NCBI GenBank assembly: GCA_963664715.2
Contig: CAXXUY010000002.1
Span: 310,001-374,000, forward strand
Length of the DNA: 64,000 nucleotides
From: JAPOXR01 sp963664715
GTDB taxonomy: Bacteria; Pseudomonadota; Alphaproteobacteria; Rhodobacterales; Rhodobacteraceae
Direction of reading: 5' to 3'
In this document: piece by piece, positions 19,831-28,481 of the stretch
Layout of the letters: each line of letters starts with the position of its first letter
How positions within the stretch are numbered: position 1 is the first letter of the stretch
Position numbers and translations under genes: made by a program
The notes under the pieces: generated by a model
What the model saw: only the letters and a program-made list of their open reading frames with translations
Told to the model about the DNA's origin: nothing
The model's database searches: none

Positions 19831-20526
19831 TCAGTCGGACTTTGAAGATGGGGGCAGACTGCTCACTGCCGCAGTAACACGCTGTTTGCCCTGTTGGACG
19901 TGATGCATTGTCGCAGTTTGTGCAAGGTCGGGGTCTCCCGACTCGATTGCTGCCAGGATCGATGCATGTTCATCATTTGATACTGCGAGTCCTCCACCCA
20001 GTACCAACCCCTTGACTCGAAACAGGTGCATCCGTGTGACAAGTCGATTGTACTCGGTTATCAACGTCTTGTTGCCCGAAGCTTCCACTATGGTACTGTG
20101 GAATTCCAGATTCAGATGGTAATAGGCGTCGACGTCCTGATTGCCGGCGGCCAGATCCATCCTTGTCATCAACTCCTTCAATTCGTTCACGAGATCGTCG
20201 GTCTTCCGTACTGCCGCCAGCCGGCCTGCAAGTCCGAACAGCACACTGCGTACATCGTAGATTTCCTTGGCCTCTTCCAGACTCAGCTTGCGTACGAAGA
20301 CTCCCCGGTTCCGGATAACATCGACATAACCCTTTGCCTCGAGACTCCGCATTGCTTCCCTGAGCGGTCCCCGGCTGATGCCGAACCGCTTAGACAGCTG
20401 AATCTCGTTCAACCTGTCTCCTGGTTCCAGTTCACCGGTCACGATGAGGCGTTCCAATTGGCGCTCAAGCGCACTGGTCAGAGACACCGTCTTGACGATC
20501 GAAAGATCATCCTGTTCCGTTTCCAT
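19831..20526 (-). CDS. GntR family (FCD/FadR subfamily) transcriptional regulator
   Basis: 231 residues from the ATG at 20526 (a TTG lies 9 nt upstream). N-terminal winged helix (ALERQLERLIVTGELEPGDRLNEIQLSKRFGISRGPLREAMRSL, about 15-58) and a C-terminal all-helical FCD effector domain with the metal-binding pattern D-x(3)-H (YYHLNLEFHSTIVEASGN) and late histidines (NDEHASIL, HHVQQGK). FCD regulators usually respond to carboxylic or sugar acids and repress adjacent catabolic operons. It lies at the head of the catabolic island and is the best candidate regulator for it. Confidence 0.92.
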   Translation of the reverse strand: METEQDDLSIVKTVSLTSALERQLERLIVTGELEPGDRLNEIQLSKRFGISRGPLREAMRSLEAKGYVDVIRNRGVFVRKLSLEEAKEIYDVRSVLFGLAGRLAAVRKTDDLVNELKELMTRMDLAAGNQDVDAYYHLNLEFHSTIVEASGNKTLITEYNRLVTRMHLFRVKGLVLGGGLAVSNDEHASILAAIESGDPDLAQTATMHHVQQGKQRVTAAVSSLPPSSKSD

Positions 20527-20547
20527 CGCAAGCAATCGAATTTTGTA

Positions 20548-20561
20548 AACTGTAGACAGTT
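20548..20561. promoter_or_regulatory. palindromic operator candidate upstream of the GntR gene
   Basis: AACTGT-AG-ACAGTT, a perfect 6-bp inverted repeat with a 2-bp centre, located 22 bp upstream of the regulator ATG. Size and placement suit autoregulation by an FCD-type GntR protein. Its half-site ACTGT also occurs at the edges of the candidate site near 23250. Confidence 0.5.
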
Positions 20562-20625
20562 CTAACCCTGACCGTCAGGTTGATCAAGCGGCCAGTTGAC
20601 AAGCCCTGCGAACACGAACTGACTG

Positions 20626-21993
20626 TCATGTCATCGCGTGGGTGGCCAACGGAACGGTTGCCGAGGCAATCCGGGAAGCATTGTCGACGTCCTCGATTCT
20701 CCAGGAGAGATCCGCGAGTTCTCGGGCCTGGACTTCCCCGATAACCAGCTTGGCTTGGTCTACGAATTTCCTCTCGACCCGATCATTGTCGAGTGGTCGT
20801 TCCAGGCTTCCAATTGCCTTATCAACGTGCTTCTCCAATGTTGTACCATCATTGAACGTAACTGTTATGGCGACAGAGGATTCATGCGTGGCGGGGTCGG
20901 CCACTGCACTGACGCGGTCACGTAGATCGATGATCTCGGGCAGGTTGACGACCTCGTCGATGAAGGCTGTCGGCGATCCATCGCCGCGGAGCAGTGCGCA
21001 GGCCGCGGCGTGAAACACCGAGAACTTGCCTTCCAGGCCTGTACTGGGAGTTCGCTTTCCGGTAAGTTCGAGAACGAGCGGGGCAGTCCTGAGAACGACG
21101 TTCTGAATGTTTCCGATGTTCTCCGGGCCGATTTCCTCACGAATTTGCAGGCAACCGTCGATGGTAGGATGTATGACGATCCCGCAGGCAAACGGCTTAT
21201 AGCTGTTCAAGGCGGATTCCCACCTGGTTCCGAGGTCACCCAGGACTTCGTCATAATCCTGCTTGGCAGAAATGACATTGGCCCAGCCGCGCGGCGCCTC
21301 GATCCCGCGATCCGAACTGTCAAATCCGGCCCTCGCAAGCAGTGCGGACATCATCCCGTTTCTTGCCGCACAACCCGGATGAAAGGACTTTGACATGGTA
21401 CCGAACATCTCGCGAACTCCGGAAGATTGCGTGGCAGCCAGTCCCAAGGCCCATTGCATCTGGCGCTGCCCCAACCCCAACAGGTATCCGCAGGCAGCTG
21501 CGCTTCCGAACACGCCTGCTGTTCCGGTGATGTGCCAGCCCTTGTCATAGTGGTCTGGATACACGCAGTTGCCCAGCCTGCATTCAACTTCTGTGCCGAT
21601 GATCTGCGCGGTCAACAGTTCGCGGCCTGAACAATGGTACAATTCCGAAAGGGACAGCAATGCCGAGCACACAGGCCCGGCCGGATGAATGATGGTCTTG
21701 AGATGCGTGTCATCAAAATCCAGCACATGGGAGGAAATACCGTTCGCGAGGGAGGCATTCAGTGCATCCAGCCTCTCTGAACGCCCGAGTACCGACGAAG
21801 AACGAGGCCCTGAAAAGGGATCCACTGCCCTTATGAATGCGTCGACTGCCCCGTGACGTGCACCTCCTACGGCACATCCTAGCCAGTTCACAAAGGTCCG
21901 TACGCCTTCGAAACGGACAGAATCCTCAATGTCATCAGGCTGGAGTTCCGTAATCCACCGGGAAAGGCCTTCTGTCACATTTTGATCGGTCAT
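20626..21993 (-). CDS. MmgE/PrpD family protein (paralogue 1)
   Basis: About 455 residues, complete. Family features: FVNWLGCAVGG near the N-terminus, HVLDFDDTHLKTIIHPAGPV (substrate-site DDTH and HP), FHPGCAARNGMMSALLAR in the middle, and YKPFACGIVIHPTIDGC. The superfamily includes 2-methylcitrate dehydratase, cis-aconitate decarboxylase and iminodisuccinate epimerase; the actual reaction cannot be told here. The start MTDQNVTEG (21993) overlaps the stop of the permease gene (TGATG), so the two form a coupled pair. It is more distant from paralogues 2 and 3 than they are from each other. Confidence 0.9.
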   Translation of the reverse strand: MTDQNVTEGLSRWITELQPDDIEDSVRFEGVRTFVNWLGCAVGGARHGAVDAFIRAVDPFSGPRSSSVLGRSERLDALNASLANGISSHVLDFDDTHLKTIIHPAGPVCSALLSLSELYHCSGRELLTAQIIGTEVECRLGNCVYPDHYDKGWHITGTAGVFGSAAACGYLLGLGQRQMQWALGLAATQSSGVREMFGTMSKSFHPGCAARNGMMSALLARAGFDSSDRGIEAPRGWANVISAKQDYDEVLGDLGTRWESALNSYKPFACGIVIHPTIDGCLQIREEIGPENIGNIQNVVLRTAPLVLELTGKRTPSTGLEGKFSVFHAAACALLRGDGSPTAFIDEVVNLPEIIDLRDRVSAVADPATHESSVAITVTFNDGTTLEKHVDKAIGSLERPLDNDRVERKFVDQAKLVIGEVQARELADLSWRIEDVDNASRIASATVPLATHAMT

Positions 21994-23144
21994 CAATCGT
22001 TGTCTCCTTTGTGGACGGGAAGAGAATGCAGGACCCGGGAAAGGTAATGGTAGGCGTGATAGACGAGTGACAAGGTCATGCACACGACAAGGATGCGGGT
22101 GATGTGGAAGGCCGTAACGGTGCCGGCGTCAAGGTTCATGACCCTGGATGTTATCACCATCTCTGGCATGCCGGCGGGTGCGACGGCAAGGAATGCAGTG
22201 CTCAACCCCAGGCCTGTTGAGGCGGAAAGCGCCAGAGCACCGGCAAATGCAGCGCCGATCATCAGTAAGGTCACAAAGGCGCCCGAGATTGCCACGCGGG
22301 GCAGACGGGCCAAGGTCTCGCGTCGAAACTGGCAGCCAAGCCAGGTTCCCAACAGAAGCTGTGCCAGGATGATAACGAATTCAGGGATGCCGAGCGAAAC
22401 CTTCCCGCTGGCACCCATGGCAATGCCGGCAAGCATGGGGCCAACCATCCAGGGATTCGGAAATCGCAGGAGTCGGGCCAGAAGCAACGCCACAATGGTC
22501 GCAGCGACGACAAGTGCTACCGAATTGAGGTCTGGGACAGTGTCCGCAGCCAGGGCGATGCTTGTGCCGGGAGTGCTGAACGCCAGAACCAGTAATGGAA
22601 CGATTGCGACTGTCGTCGACACGCGCAGGCTGTGGACCAGACCTACGGAGGCTGCATCACCGCCAAATCTCGTCGCCACAATTGCGGTATCGGCAAGACC
22701 ACCGGCGGCGGTGGAAAAAAAGGCGGTCGTCGTCGTGACACCCGCCAATGGTCGGTAGAGCAGTGAAGCCAGTGCCGTGTAGAGTACCACATATACGGCG
22801 GCGGCCAGCATGGCTGGCACAAGCGTGATCACCGCCATGAGAATGGCCGGCGTGAAACGCAGGCCAACGGATAGTCCGATTGCGACCTGCGAAACCTCGC
22901 GTCCAAAGGGGAGTGTGACGAGCTTGACGCCAAAAGCGGATACTGCGCCGCAAAGGAAAAACGGACCGAGCAGCCAGGCGAGAGGCATGCCGAGGCTGCC
23001 GGCAATAGCGCCCCCCAATCCCGCTATCACATATGTCGTCAGCAGGCCTGGATTGACCAGCCGTGCCAGCCAATCTGAAGCTCCTGTTCCGCCCCCTTCC
23101 GAATGAGCATCTCTAAGCAACTTTGAATGGACTTGTTTGCTCAT
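21993..23144 (-). CDS. AbrB-family membrane protein (PF05145-like permease)
   Basis: About 383 residues, roughly ten hydrophobic helices in two similar halves. Signature segments GMPLAWLLGPFFLCGAVS and, in the second half, NPWMVGPMLAGIAMG, plus TAAGGLADTAIVATRFGGD and APAGMPEMVI, fit the AbrB/ammonia-monooxygenase-named family of putative transporters (unrelated to the AbrB DNA-binding fold). Function is unproven in general. Coupled to MmgE paralogue 1, so it may import or export that enzyme's substrate. Start MSKQVHSK preferred; 20 extra codons upstream lack support. Confidence 0.85.
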   Translation of the reverse strand: MSKQVHSKLLRDAHSEGGGTGASDWLARLVNPGLLTTYVIAGLGGAIAGSLGMPLAWLLGPFFLCGAVSAFGVKLVTLPFGREVSQVAIGLSVGLRFTPAILMAVITLVPAMLAAAVYVVLYTALASLLYRPLAGVTTTTAFFSTAAGGLADTAIVATRFGGDAASVGLVHSLRVSTTVAIVPLLVLAFSTPGTSIALAADTVPDLNSVALVVAATIVALLLARLLRFPNPWMVGPMLAGIAMGASGKVSLGIPEFVIILAQLLLGTWLGCQFRRETLARLPRVAISGAFVTLLMIGAAFAGALALSASTGLGLSTAFLAVAPAGMPEMVITSRVMNLDAGTVTAFHITRILVVCMTLSLVYHAYHYLSRVLHSLPVHKGDND

Positions 23145-23249
23145 CCGGGGTCTTTCGCGTGTCTCCGTCTGAAACCGGATCAACTTGCCCGTCTCGCGGG
23201 GCAACGCTCTTGGGGGGTGATGCTGGAGGTCGCAGAGTTATCAAACTGA

Positions 23250-23268
23250 ACTGTCAATTGTCAACAGT
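23250..23268. promoter_or_regulatory. operator-like site upstream of the permease-MmgE pair
   Basis: ACTGT..ACAGT 5-bp inverted ends around CAATTGTCA; read on the minus strand it contains TTGACAATTGACAG. It lies about 105 bp upstream of the permease start. The inner ACAATTGACA is identical to 10 bp of the site at 28408-28422. Confidence 0.4.
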
Positions 23269-23304
23269 CGGCAAAATTGCCCTGGGATTCGGCGAGAGCG
23301 GGAT

Positions 23305-24858
23305 TCAGACTGCAAATGCCGCGCGCTCTGCCTTTGCGAGTCGTGAGACGAGCCCCTGTTCCCAATTCAGATATCGCCGCGACGCAGTAAGGTCGCCGTC
23401 ATGTCGGCCGCTGGCGAAGCTGACGATGTCGATCGTATCCGAGAGGTCGAGCGGCGTGTCAGCCAGAATGGATGCTCCCGCGTCGCGCAGGGCAGAAAAT
23501 CCACCACGTATCACCGCGAAGTTTGTCGCGCACAACCGCAGGAATTCTCTTGCTGCGAGTTCCGCCTGCGGTCCTTCATCTCCCACGATGTACCAGCAGG
23601 CATCCGCCACTCGATCTGCCAGCCCGGACCGGGTTTCCCACTGTGAACCTGCCACGTGTTCCCGGGAGAACTCCCGAGAATGCCGCATGTCCAGAAACCT
23701 CGCCTTTCCCTCTTGGACATTCCTCAAGGCAACTTCCGGACCGATGCCACAGTCGGGTAGAGGAGGTGGAAGTGGCCTTGGAAATGCTGGCAGGTTTCGG
23801 AGTTCATCATCTATCCTTGCCACATGGACGGAATGCCCCAGCGACCTAAGCCAGAATGCAGCCAGAGCACCTCTCAGGCCAAGATCGTCAGCAAGTACGA
23901 CACGAGCGCGGAGCAAGCCGACAAATGAATCGGTCGCCTGGACAATCTGGCCACAGGGCACGTGGGTGAATGCCGGAAGGCGGTCATCGGCCGCCTCTTG
24001 ATCAGAACGAACGTCAATCAGATAGGTTGTACGTGTGCTGTCTCCGAGAAAATCAATTACCTCTCGGGTGCTGGCAACGGAAATACTGTATTTGGAAAGG
24101 AATGCGTCGGCGCGCGCTCGGGTTTCGAAGGCGCCAGCTGACGTCAGATCTGGCAGTGGCTGCGCGGAGTTTCCCCGTGCGAGTTCAAGTCCGGCCAGTG
24201 CCCATCCCTGTGTGCCATTTTCGAGGGCGCAGAATTCCCTGTCCGGCGCAATGAACGAGAGCCCGATTGTGCCGAGGATGCTCCGTGTTCTTCCCGCGCA
24301 GGTAAGGACAATTGGCCCATCGCCATCAAGTGCCGGAAGACGGTGTGCGATTTCTCCTGTCGGCAGGTTCAAGGCGCCGGGTATCGTCATTCGCCGGTAT
24401 TCCGAAGGTGGCCGGCAGTCGAAGAAGGACAATCGTGTTCCTTCTGCCAGCCACTCTTCGAGAGTCATGGGATCGATCAGTCTCGCTCGGTGGCGCGCTT
24501 CCGCCAACTCTCCGAGTGTCTTGGACGGAACGTTCACGCCTTCGAAGAGTGTATGACCGGCCTCTTCCCATGCGGGTATGCCGCCGTCTACCAGTGTGAT
24601 GTCCTGGTATCCCATTTCCCTGAGTGTTTCGGCTGCTGTAGGAGCCAGCCCGTCTCCACCATCGATTAGAAGCAGCCGTGAACCTGGCCTCGGAACGAGT
24701 TTCGCGACCCTCTCTTCGAATACACTGAATGGAACCGGAACCGCGAATAGCGGGTGCCCTTCGGAAAACGGACCGATCTCCCTCAAGTCCAGAAACCCGA
24801 TTTCTTCGGTACTGTTGACCAGTTGAACGGCCTCGTTCACGGTGCATTGCTTGATCAC
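23305..24858 (-). CDS. four-domain rhodanese-like sulfurtransferase
   Basis: 517 residues made of four successive rhodanese-like units: about 1-105 (FLDLREIGPFSEGHP ... LVDGGIPAWEEAGH), 125-230 (FFDCRPPSEYRRMTIPGALN ... VLTCAGRTRSILG), 260-365 (LIDVRSDQEAADD ... VVLADDLGLRGALAA) and 385-490 (FLDMRHSREFSREHVAGS ... WYIVGDEGPQAELAA). Only unit 2 has a cysteine at the active-site loop position (Cys187); units 1, 3 and 4 have Gly-Gly-Asp, Asp-Asp and Gly-Asp there, so they are likely non-catalytic. GTG start. Downstream of MmgE paralogue 2 on the same strand with a 730-bp gap. Confidence 0.87.
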   Translation of the reverse strand: MIKQCTVNEAVQLVNSTEEIGFLDLREIGPFSEGHPLFAVPVPFSVFEERVAKLVPRPGSRLLLIDGGDGLAPTAAETLREMGYQDITLVDGGIPAWEEAGHTLFEGVNVPSKTLGELAEARHRARLIDPMTLEEWLAEGTRLSFFDCRPPSEYRRMTIPGALNLPTGEIAHRLPALDGDGPIVLTCAGRTRSILGTIGLSFIAPDREFCALENGTQGWALAGLELARGNSAQPLPDLTSAGAFETRARADAFLSKYSISVASTREVIDFLGDSTRTTYLIDVRSDQEAADDRLPAFTHVPCGQIVQATDSFVGLLRARVVLADDLGLRGALAAFWLRSLGHSVHVARIDDELRNLPAFPRPLPPPLPDCGIGPEVALRNVQEGKARFLDMRHSREFSREHVAGSQWETRSGLADRVADACWYIVGDEGPQAELAAREFLRLCATNFAVIRGGFSALRDAGASILADTPLDLSDTIDIVSFASGRHDGDLTASRRYLNWEQGLVSRLAKAERAAFAV

Positions 24859-25588
24859 GTTCCAGGAACCTTTGTCGGGCTTCTCAGGGCAGGGCCAGCA
24901 ATCCGAAGCCCTGCCAGCGAGCGAAGACGGGAAAGGGACCAGCGGCAGTTCGACCGGAACACTTCTCCGGTCTCAATGGGGTTGAGCGATGCAATTGTGA
25001 CCGCATCCAGGTGGTTATGCGGCACAACCAGTCTGCCGAGGGCCGGTAAGCTGACTGCCATTACCAAAACATCACTTGCCGTGACTGGTTGCGGTTGCTC
25101 AATGAAAACCAGCCTGGTTTCGAGGCTGCCAGTCTGATCAATCCAGTCCTGTGGGGAATTGCAAACGCAATTGCCGAATTGGCCTTCGAAGCTGCAATCG
25201 AATTCATGCGGCAATGCCAGGCATCCGGCGCACGATCCCCGTTGTAGATTGATGCCGAGACGAAGACTGCCGGTGACGGCCGAGCCCGGGACAGGTAGCG
25301 GCAATGCCCGGCAAGTCCAATTGTCATGGTGAAAGCTGGAGCATTACCAAACTTGCGGCAGGGTCTCGCTCGTAGACGTTCCTTGCTGTTCTCATGACCT
25401 CGATCAGTCCGGTTCACGGATTCGTTTCCTGGGGAATTGCGCAGGTCCCGAGCAAGTGCCGCGATAAAACGAGCGAGATCATTTGTATCCGTCCGACGGC
25501 CCAGACTTGTCCGTGCCGAAATCGAAGCAGTCTCGAGGCTCTGTGGCTGTGGTCGGCAGAGTGCCTCTGGCAGGCGATTGGTCTGCAT
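24859..25588 (-). other. 730-bp interval, possible decayed gene
   Basis: An open frame begins with ATG directly after the stop of MmgE paralogue 2 (TGAATG) and runs to 25061. Its first about 55 residues include SARTSLGRRTDTNDLARFI, which faintly resembles the C-terminal RFSLG-R-T-EE motif of class V aminotransferases/cysteine desulfurases. The remainder looks like random sequence, and another frame (24855-25304) is open without recognisable similarity. I read this as a possible fragment of a cysteine-desulfurase-like gene rather than a working one. A sulfur-transfer partner would suit the adjacent rhodanese protein, but this is speculative. Confidence 0.25.
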
Positions 25589-26974
25589 TCAACGGCCAAG
25601 AGTTCCCAGTGTCCGGTCGTCAAACCGGCCTTTATCGGTGAACAGAGCTTCGGCAAATCTGCCGAGTTCAAATCCCGACCCCGGATTCCGTCCCGAGAAC
25701 TCGAGATTGGCGCAAGCCTTGTCAAGGATATCCTTGCGTTTCATCGGCTCCTTGGTGCCTCCGCGAAGTTGGCCTTGCCGCTCCTCGATCTTGCGGCCGT
25801 TCCTCAATTGCACCTCGAGGTGCCCGGTATAGTTTCTCGGATACTCATTGTCCGGATCGATCTCGTAGTAGACCTTCGCGGCAAGGTCGAGGACGCGGGG
25901 GTCACGAACGGCTTCATCGGTGAATTGCGCCAGCCCAGCGTCTCCGTGAACGAGCCCTGCGGCGATCGTGTAGGGTGATGAGAATTTTGCCGCGTAAGAT
26001 GTCGGCGGCCTTTGCTTGAGTTCGAGGGGTTCCCAGAGTCGATGCACGGTTCCCTCGCCGACTTCGCATCTGATTCTCGCTATGTCTTCCGGCAGGACTC
26101 CAAGTGCCTTCAATCGTACGGCACAATCTATGTATGGCTGCGTCATTGTCCCGCAGGCATAGGGTTTGAATGCTACGCGCGATGATTGCCAATTGGTCCC
26201 CAATTCATCAACCAATTGAGAGAAGTCCGGCTCGATCGAGGGAGCGAATGCGGAATAGAGCCCGTGGACACCCTCAAAGACCGTGGCGGGTCCCTTGAAG
26301 CCGGCAGCTCCCAGCTGGGCAGCGTGAATGCCCGAATGTGCTGCCCAGCCCGCGTGGATCCGCTTTGTCCAGCTGCCGTCAGCCAGATACTCGATGATTC
26401 CTGCGGCCATGGACCCTGCCACGCCAAGTGAATTCTGGATCTGCCGCCGTGTCTGGCCCATTGCCGCGGCCACGCCGGCAGCGGCGGCCATGGTCCCCAG
26501 GATCGCGGTTGGGTGAAATCCTGCCGTGTGAACACCCCTTCCTGCAACTGCACCGAGACGATTGGCAATTTCAATTCCGACGACGACTCCCTTGGCGACG
26601 TCCTGACTGGTCATGCGCATTGCTCGCCCCGTGGCAAACAGGGCCGGCAATATCACGACTCCGGAATGAACGGGGCAACCCTCATACGTGTTGTCGAAAT
26701 CCTCGCCATGACCACAGGTTCCGTTTACGATCGAGGCGCTGGCAACATCGAATTTCTCTTCCAGTCCCCAGACCGTGCAGTTGCCCCTCACGTTGAACGC
26801 CGAGCGCACGGCCCGCCCATAGTCGGTTTCCAGTGCAGCGATTGCGAGCGCGACAGTATCGATAACCGTGTCTTCCGCAGCGATTCTGCTCGGAGCTGGT
26901 ACACAGTCAAGAGTCAGTCCCTCGATCCATTCCGCAACCAGTTCGGAGCAGGAGGGTTTTGTCCTGTCACTCAT
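25589..26974 (-). CDS. MmgE/PrpD family protein (paralogue 2)
   Basis: 461 residues, complete. Family motifs: HGEDFDNTYEGCPVHSG, HTAGFHPTAILGTM, KRIHAGWAAHSGIHAAQLG, FKPYACGTMTQPYIDCA and RLWEPL. It is close to paralogue 3: long stretches such as NEYPRNY.GHL and EGLVHRLWEPL / EGTVHRLWEPL match almost residue for residue. It starts 3 nt after the end of paralogue 3, so the two are cotranscribed and probably arose by tandem duplication. The aspartate seen in DDT of most members is Asn in EDFDNTYEG, a possible change in substrate handling. Confidence 0.9.
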   Translation of the reverse strand: MSDRTKPSCSELVAEWIEGLTLDCVPAPSRIAAEDTVIDTVALAIAALETDYGRAVRSAFNVRGNCTVWGLEEKFDVASASIVNGTCGHGEDFDNTYEGCPVHSGVVILPALFATGRAMRMTSQDVAKGVVVGIEIANRLGAVAGRGVHTAGFHPTAILGTMAAAAGVAAAMGQTRRQIQNSLGVAGSMAAGIIEYLADGSWTKRIHAGWAAHSGIHAAQLGAAGFKGPATVFEGVHGLYSAFAPSIEPDFSQLVDELGTNWQSSRVAFKPYACGTMTQPYIDCAVRLKALGVLPEDIARIRCEVGEGTVHRLWEPLELKQRPPTSYAAKFSSPYTIAAGLVHGDAGLAQFTDEAVRDPRVLDLAAKVYYEIDPDNEYPRNYTGHLEVQLRNGRKIEERQGQLRGGTKEPMKRKDILDKACANLEFSGRNPGSGFELGRFAEALFTDKGRFDDRTLGTLGR

Positions 26975-26977
26975 CAG

Positions 26978-28360
26978 TCAGTTTCGGAAGGAAGCGAATT
27001 CGGCAAGATCAGGAAAACTTCCCAAGTTCCTGCAGAATTCGAGAAGCCGGGCGGCGCGATCCTCGGACCATCCACCATGGGCGGCGTTGGAGTAGAATTT
27101 CTGGATGATTTCATCGTCGGACAGCGGTTCGCGCATTCCTCCCCGCATGTGTGGTTGATCGTAGCGAAGCACCCTTCCCGACTTCAGCGTCACCTTCAAG
27201 TGACCCGAGTAGTTGCGCGGATACTCGTTTGCAGGATCGATCCTGTAGCTGATCTTCGATGCGAACCCGATCAAGTGAGGCTCTTGCACCTTGTTGTCCT
27301 CGAACTGCGAGAGGCTGGCGTCATCTTCGAAGTATCCGAGCGCCATGCAGAACGGCATCGAGAACTTGGCCGCATAGCCCGATTGCGGCCTGTGCTTTGC
27401 ATGCAGCGGTTCCCAGAGCCTGTGCACGAGACCTTCGCCGGTGTCGCAAAGGATGGCCTCTATTTCTTCGGGATCCTGGACATCGGCGCGCAGCCGGCGT
27501 GCGCAGTCAATGTATGGATGAATCATCGTTCCGCATGCATAGGGTTTGAACACAATGCGTGTCGCGTACCAATGCGTTCCGAGGCGTTCCTTCAGGTGTG
27601 AATAGTCAGGCGTTGCAGTCGGGGCGAATGCCCTGAAGAAGTTGTGATCGCCGTCGAAGACGGTTCTCGGTGCAAAGAACCCTGTGCCCGAAAGAACTGC
27701 CGCCTTCAGGCCGGACTGGGCAGCCCAGCCGGGATGAAGGCGCTTTGTCCAGGCTCCATCGGTCAGGTATTCGATGATGCCCGATGACAGACTCGCAGCA
27801 ATTCCGAACGCTGCGGCAATTTGATCTCTGCTGAGATCCAGTGCAGTTGCCACGCCGGCCGCCGCTCCGAGTGTCCCGATGACACCTACCGGATGAAAAC
27901 CTGCCGGATGTATATGCCCTGCAGCCACATGATTGAGCCGGCAGACGGATTCGAGGCCAGCCGCGATCCCGAGAAGAGTTCGATCTCCACCGAGGCCAAA
28001 CCGTTCTGCAGCGGCGAGGACAGCGGGAATGACCATCGCACCGACGCGGATGGGGGCCCCCTCGAGGGTGTCATCGAAATCCTCCCCATGTATGGCGACA
28101 CCGTTGACAAGTGCTGCATCGGCTGCCCCGAGCGATGGCTCATGGCCGAGGGCGGTGCACGGACCGCCGGAGTCGCAACTCTTGAGGACCTGCGCCATGT
28201 AGTCTTCGCCGCGCGCTGCAAGGCAAAGACCGGCAGCGTCAATCAGGTCCCTGGTGGTTATGCGAACCACATCGTCCGGTAGGCCGGAGGGCAGGAGTCC
28301 GGCCAGGAATCCGGCATAAGTCTCGGAAACCGTTTCTTCTTCGTTCCGGGTTTCTGGCAT
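26978..28360 (-). CDS. MmgE/PrpD family protein (paralogue 3)
   Basis: About 460 residues. Motifs HGEDFDDTLEGAPI, HPAGFHPVGVIGTLGAAAG, KRLHPGWAAQSGLKAA, FKPYACGTMIHPYIDCA. The start MPETRNEEE at 28360 is preferred because AGAGGA precedes it; an upstream Met at 28423 would extend over the divergent promoter region. First gene of a minus-strand operon with paralogue 2. Divergent from the SDR gene across about 120 bp containing a palindrome (28408-28422). Confidence 0.9.
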   Translation of the reverse strand: MPETRNEEETVSETYAGFLAGLLPSGLPDDVVRITTRDLIDAAGLCLAARGEDYMAQVLKSCDSGGPCTALGHEPSLGAADAALVNGVAIHGEDFDDTLEGAPIRVGAMVIPAVLAAAERFGLGGDRTLLGIAAGLESVCRLNHVAAGHIHPAGFHPVGVIGTLGAAAGVATALDLSRDQIAAAFGIAASLSSGIIEYLTDGAWTKRLHPGWAAQSGLKAAVLSGTGFFAPRTVFDGDHNFFRAFAPTATPDYSHLKERLGTHWYATRIVFKPYACGTMIHPYIDCARRLRADVQDPEEIEAILCDTGEGLVHRLWEPLHAKHRPQSGYAAKFSMPFCMALGYFEDDASLSQFEDNKVQEPHLIGFASKISYRIDPANEYPRNYSGHLKVTLKSGRVLRYDQPHMRGGMREPLSDDEIIQKFYSNAAHGGWSEDRAARLLEFCRNLGSFPDLAEFASFRN

Positions 28361-28407
28361 TCCTCTCGTCCCCGTTGCGAGGGACGGTTCCCACAACGTC
28401 GGAAAAA

Positions 28408-28422
28408 TGTCAACAATTGACA
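28408..28422. promoter_or_regulatory. operator candidate between paralogue 3 and the SDR gene
   Basis: TGTCAA-CAA-TTGACA, perfect 6-bp inverted repeat, centrally placed in a divergent promoter region. It also embeds a TTGACA -35-like hexamer in each direction, so a bound repressor would block both promoters. It shares ACAATTGACA with the site near 23250. Confidence 0.5.
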
Positions 28423-28481
28423 ATCTCGAATGTCTCGTTCAGGTCTGGGACCTTGACACGCCAATTTTGGAGGTGCGCGTG

